The notes under the pieces were generated by a model. It made no database searches, was not told the DNA's origin, and saw nothing but the letters and a program-made list of their open reading frames with translations. The position numbers were made by a program, and so were the translations under genes. DNA of 5,482 bases from Alistipes sp. (GTDB lineage: Bacteria; Bacteroidota; Bacteroidia; Bacteroidales; Rikenellaceae). This document shows positions 5,470-5,482 of this stretch, piece after piece (within the stretch, counting starts at the first letter, position 1; each line of letters opens with the position of its first letter). The DNA is taken from assembly GCA_017391665.1 (NCBI GenBank), contig JAFOXS010000238.1, positions 1-5,482 on the forward strand, written 5' to 3'.

Positions 5470-5482
5470 ATGCCTATGCAGT

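Overview
The window looks like a chromosomal segment of a Bacteroidota bacterium, most likely order Bacteroidales. The signs are a BACON-domain lipoprotein, a promoter matching the Bacteroidota form (TTG, about 20 nt, TAnnTTTG), A-rich translation starts without a Shine-Dalgarno sequence, and several Sec-exported proteins whose signal peptides end in A-Q. The genus cannot be named from this sequence alone. All five genes lie on the + strand, and both window ends fall outside coding sequence.

Region 1 (1-2489) starts with a terminator-like hairpin capped by a UUCG tetraloop (45-76). The promoter of the first operon overlaps its 3' arm. The operon holds two genes 3 nt apart. The first encodes a lipoprotein (111-1529) with an N-terminal BACON domain, a 39-unit acidic/proline tetrapeptide stalk and an unassigned C-terminal domain. 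The second encodes an exported endonuclease/exonuclease/phosphatase-fold (EEP) hydrolase (1533-2489) with a complete set of catalytic motifs. Both products should work outside the cytoplasm, and their coupling suggests a shared substrate or location.

Region 2 (2490-2620) is a 131-nt intergenic space with candidate promoter elements and an imperfect direct repeat, but no convincing terminator.

Region 3 (2621-5469) is a probable three-gene operon. It encodes an aldo/keto reductase with a signal peptide and a degenerate NADPH-phosphate motif (2621-3562), an exported NTF2/SnoaL-like protein (3603-4097) and a DUF418 polytopic membrane protein (4102-5409). It closes with a strong intrinsic terminator (5437-5469). 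The NTF2-like and DUF418 proteins both carry low-complexity segments rich in Arg, Pro, Gly, Glu and Gln, predicted to face the periplasm. A cell-envelope function for the whole operon is plausible, but its substrate is unknown.

No RNA genes, insertion sequences, CRISPR arrays or phage genes were seen. The most unusual items are the perfectly phased tetrapeptide stalk with a recent 48-bp duplication inside it, the exported reductase with altered cofactor-binding residues, and the matching low-complexity segments in two adjacent proteins.
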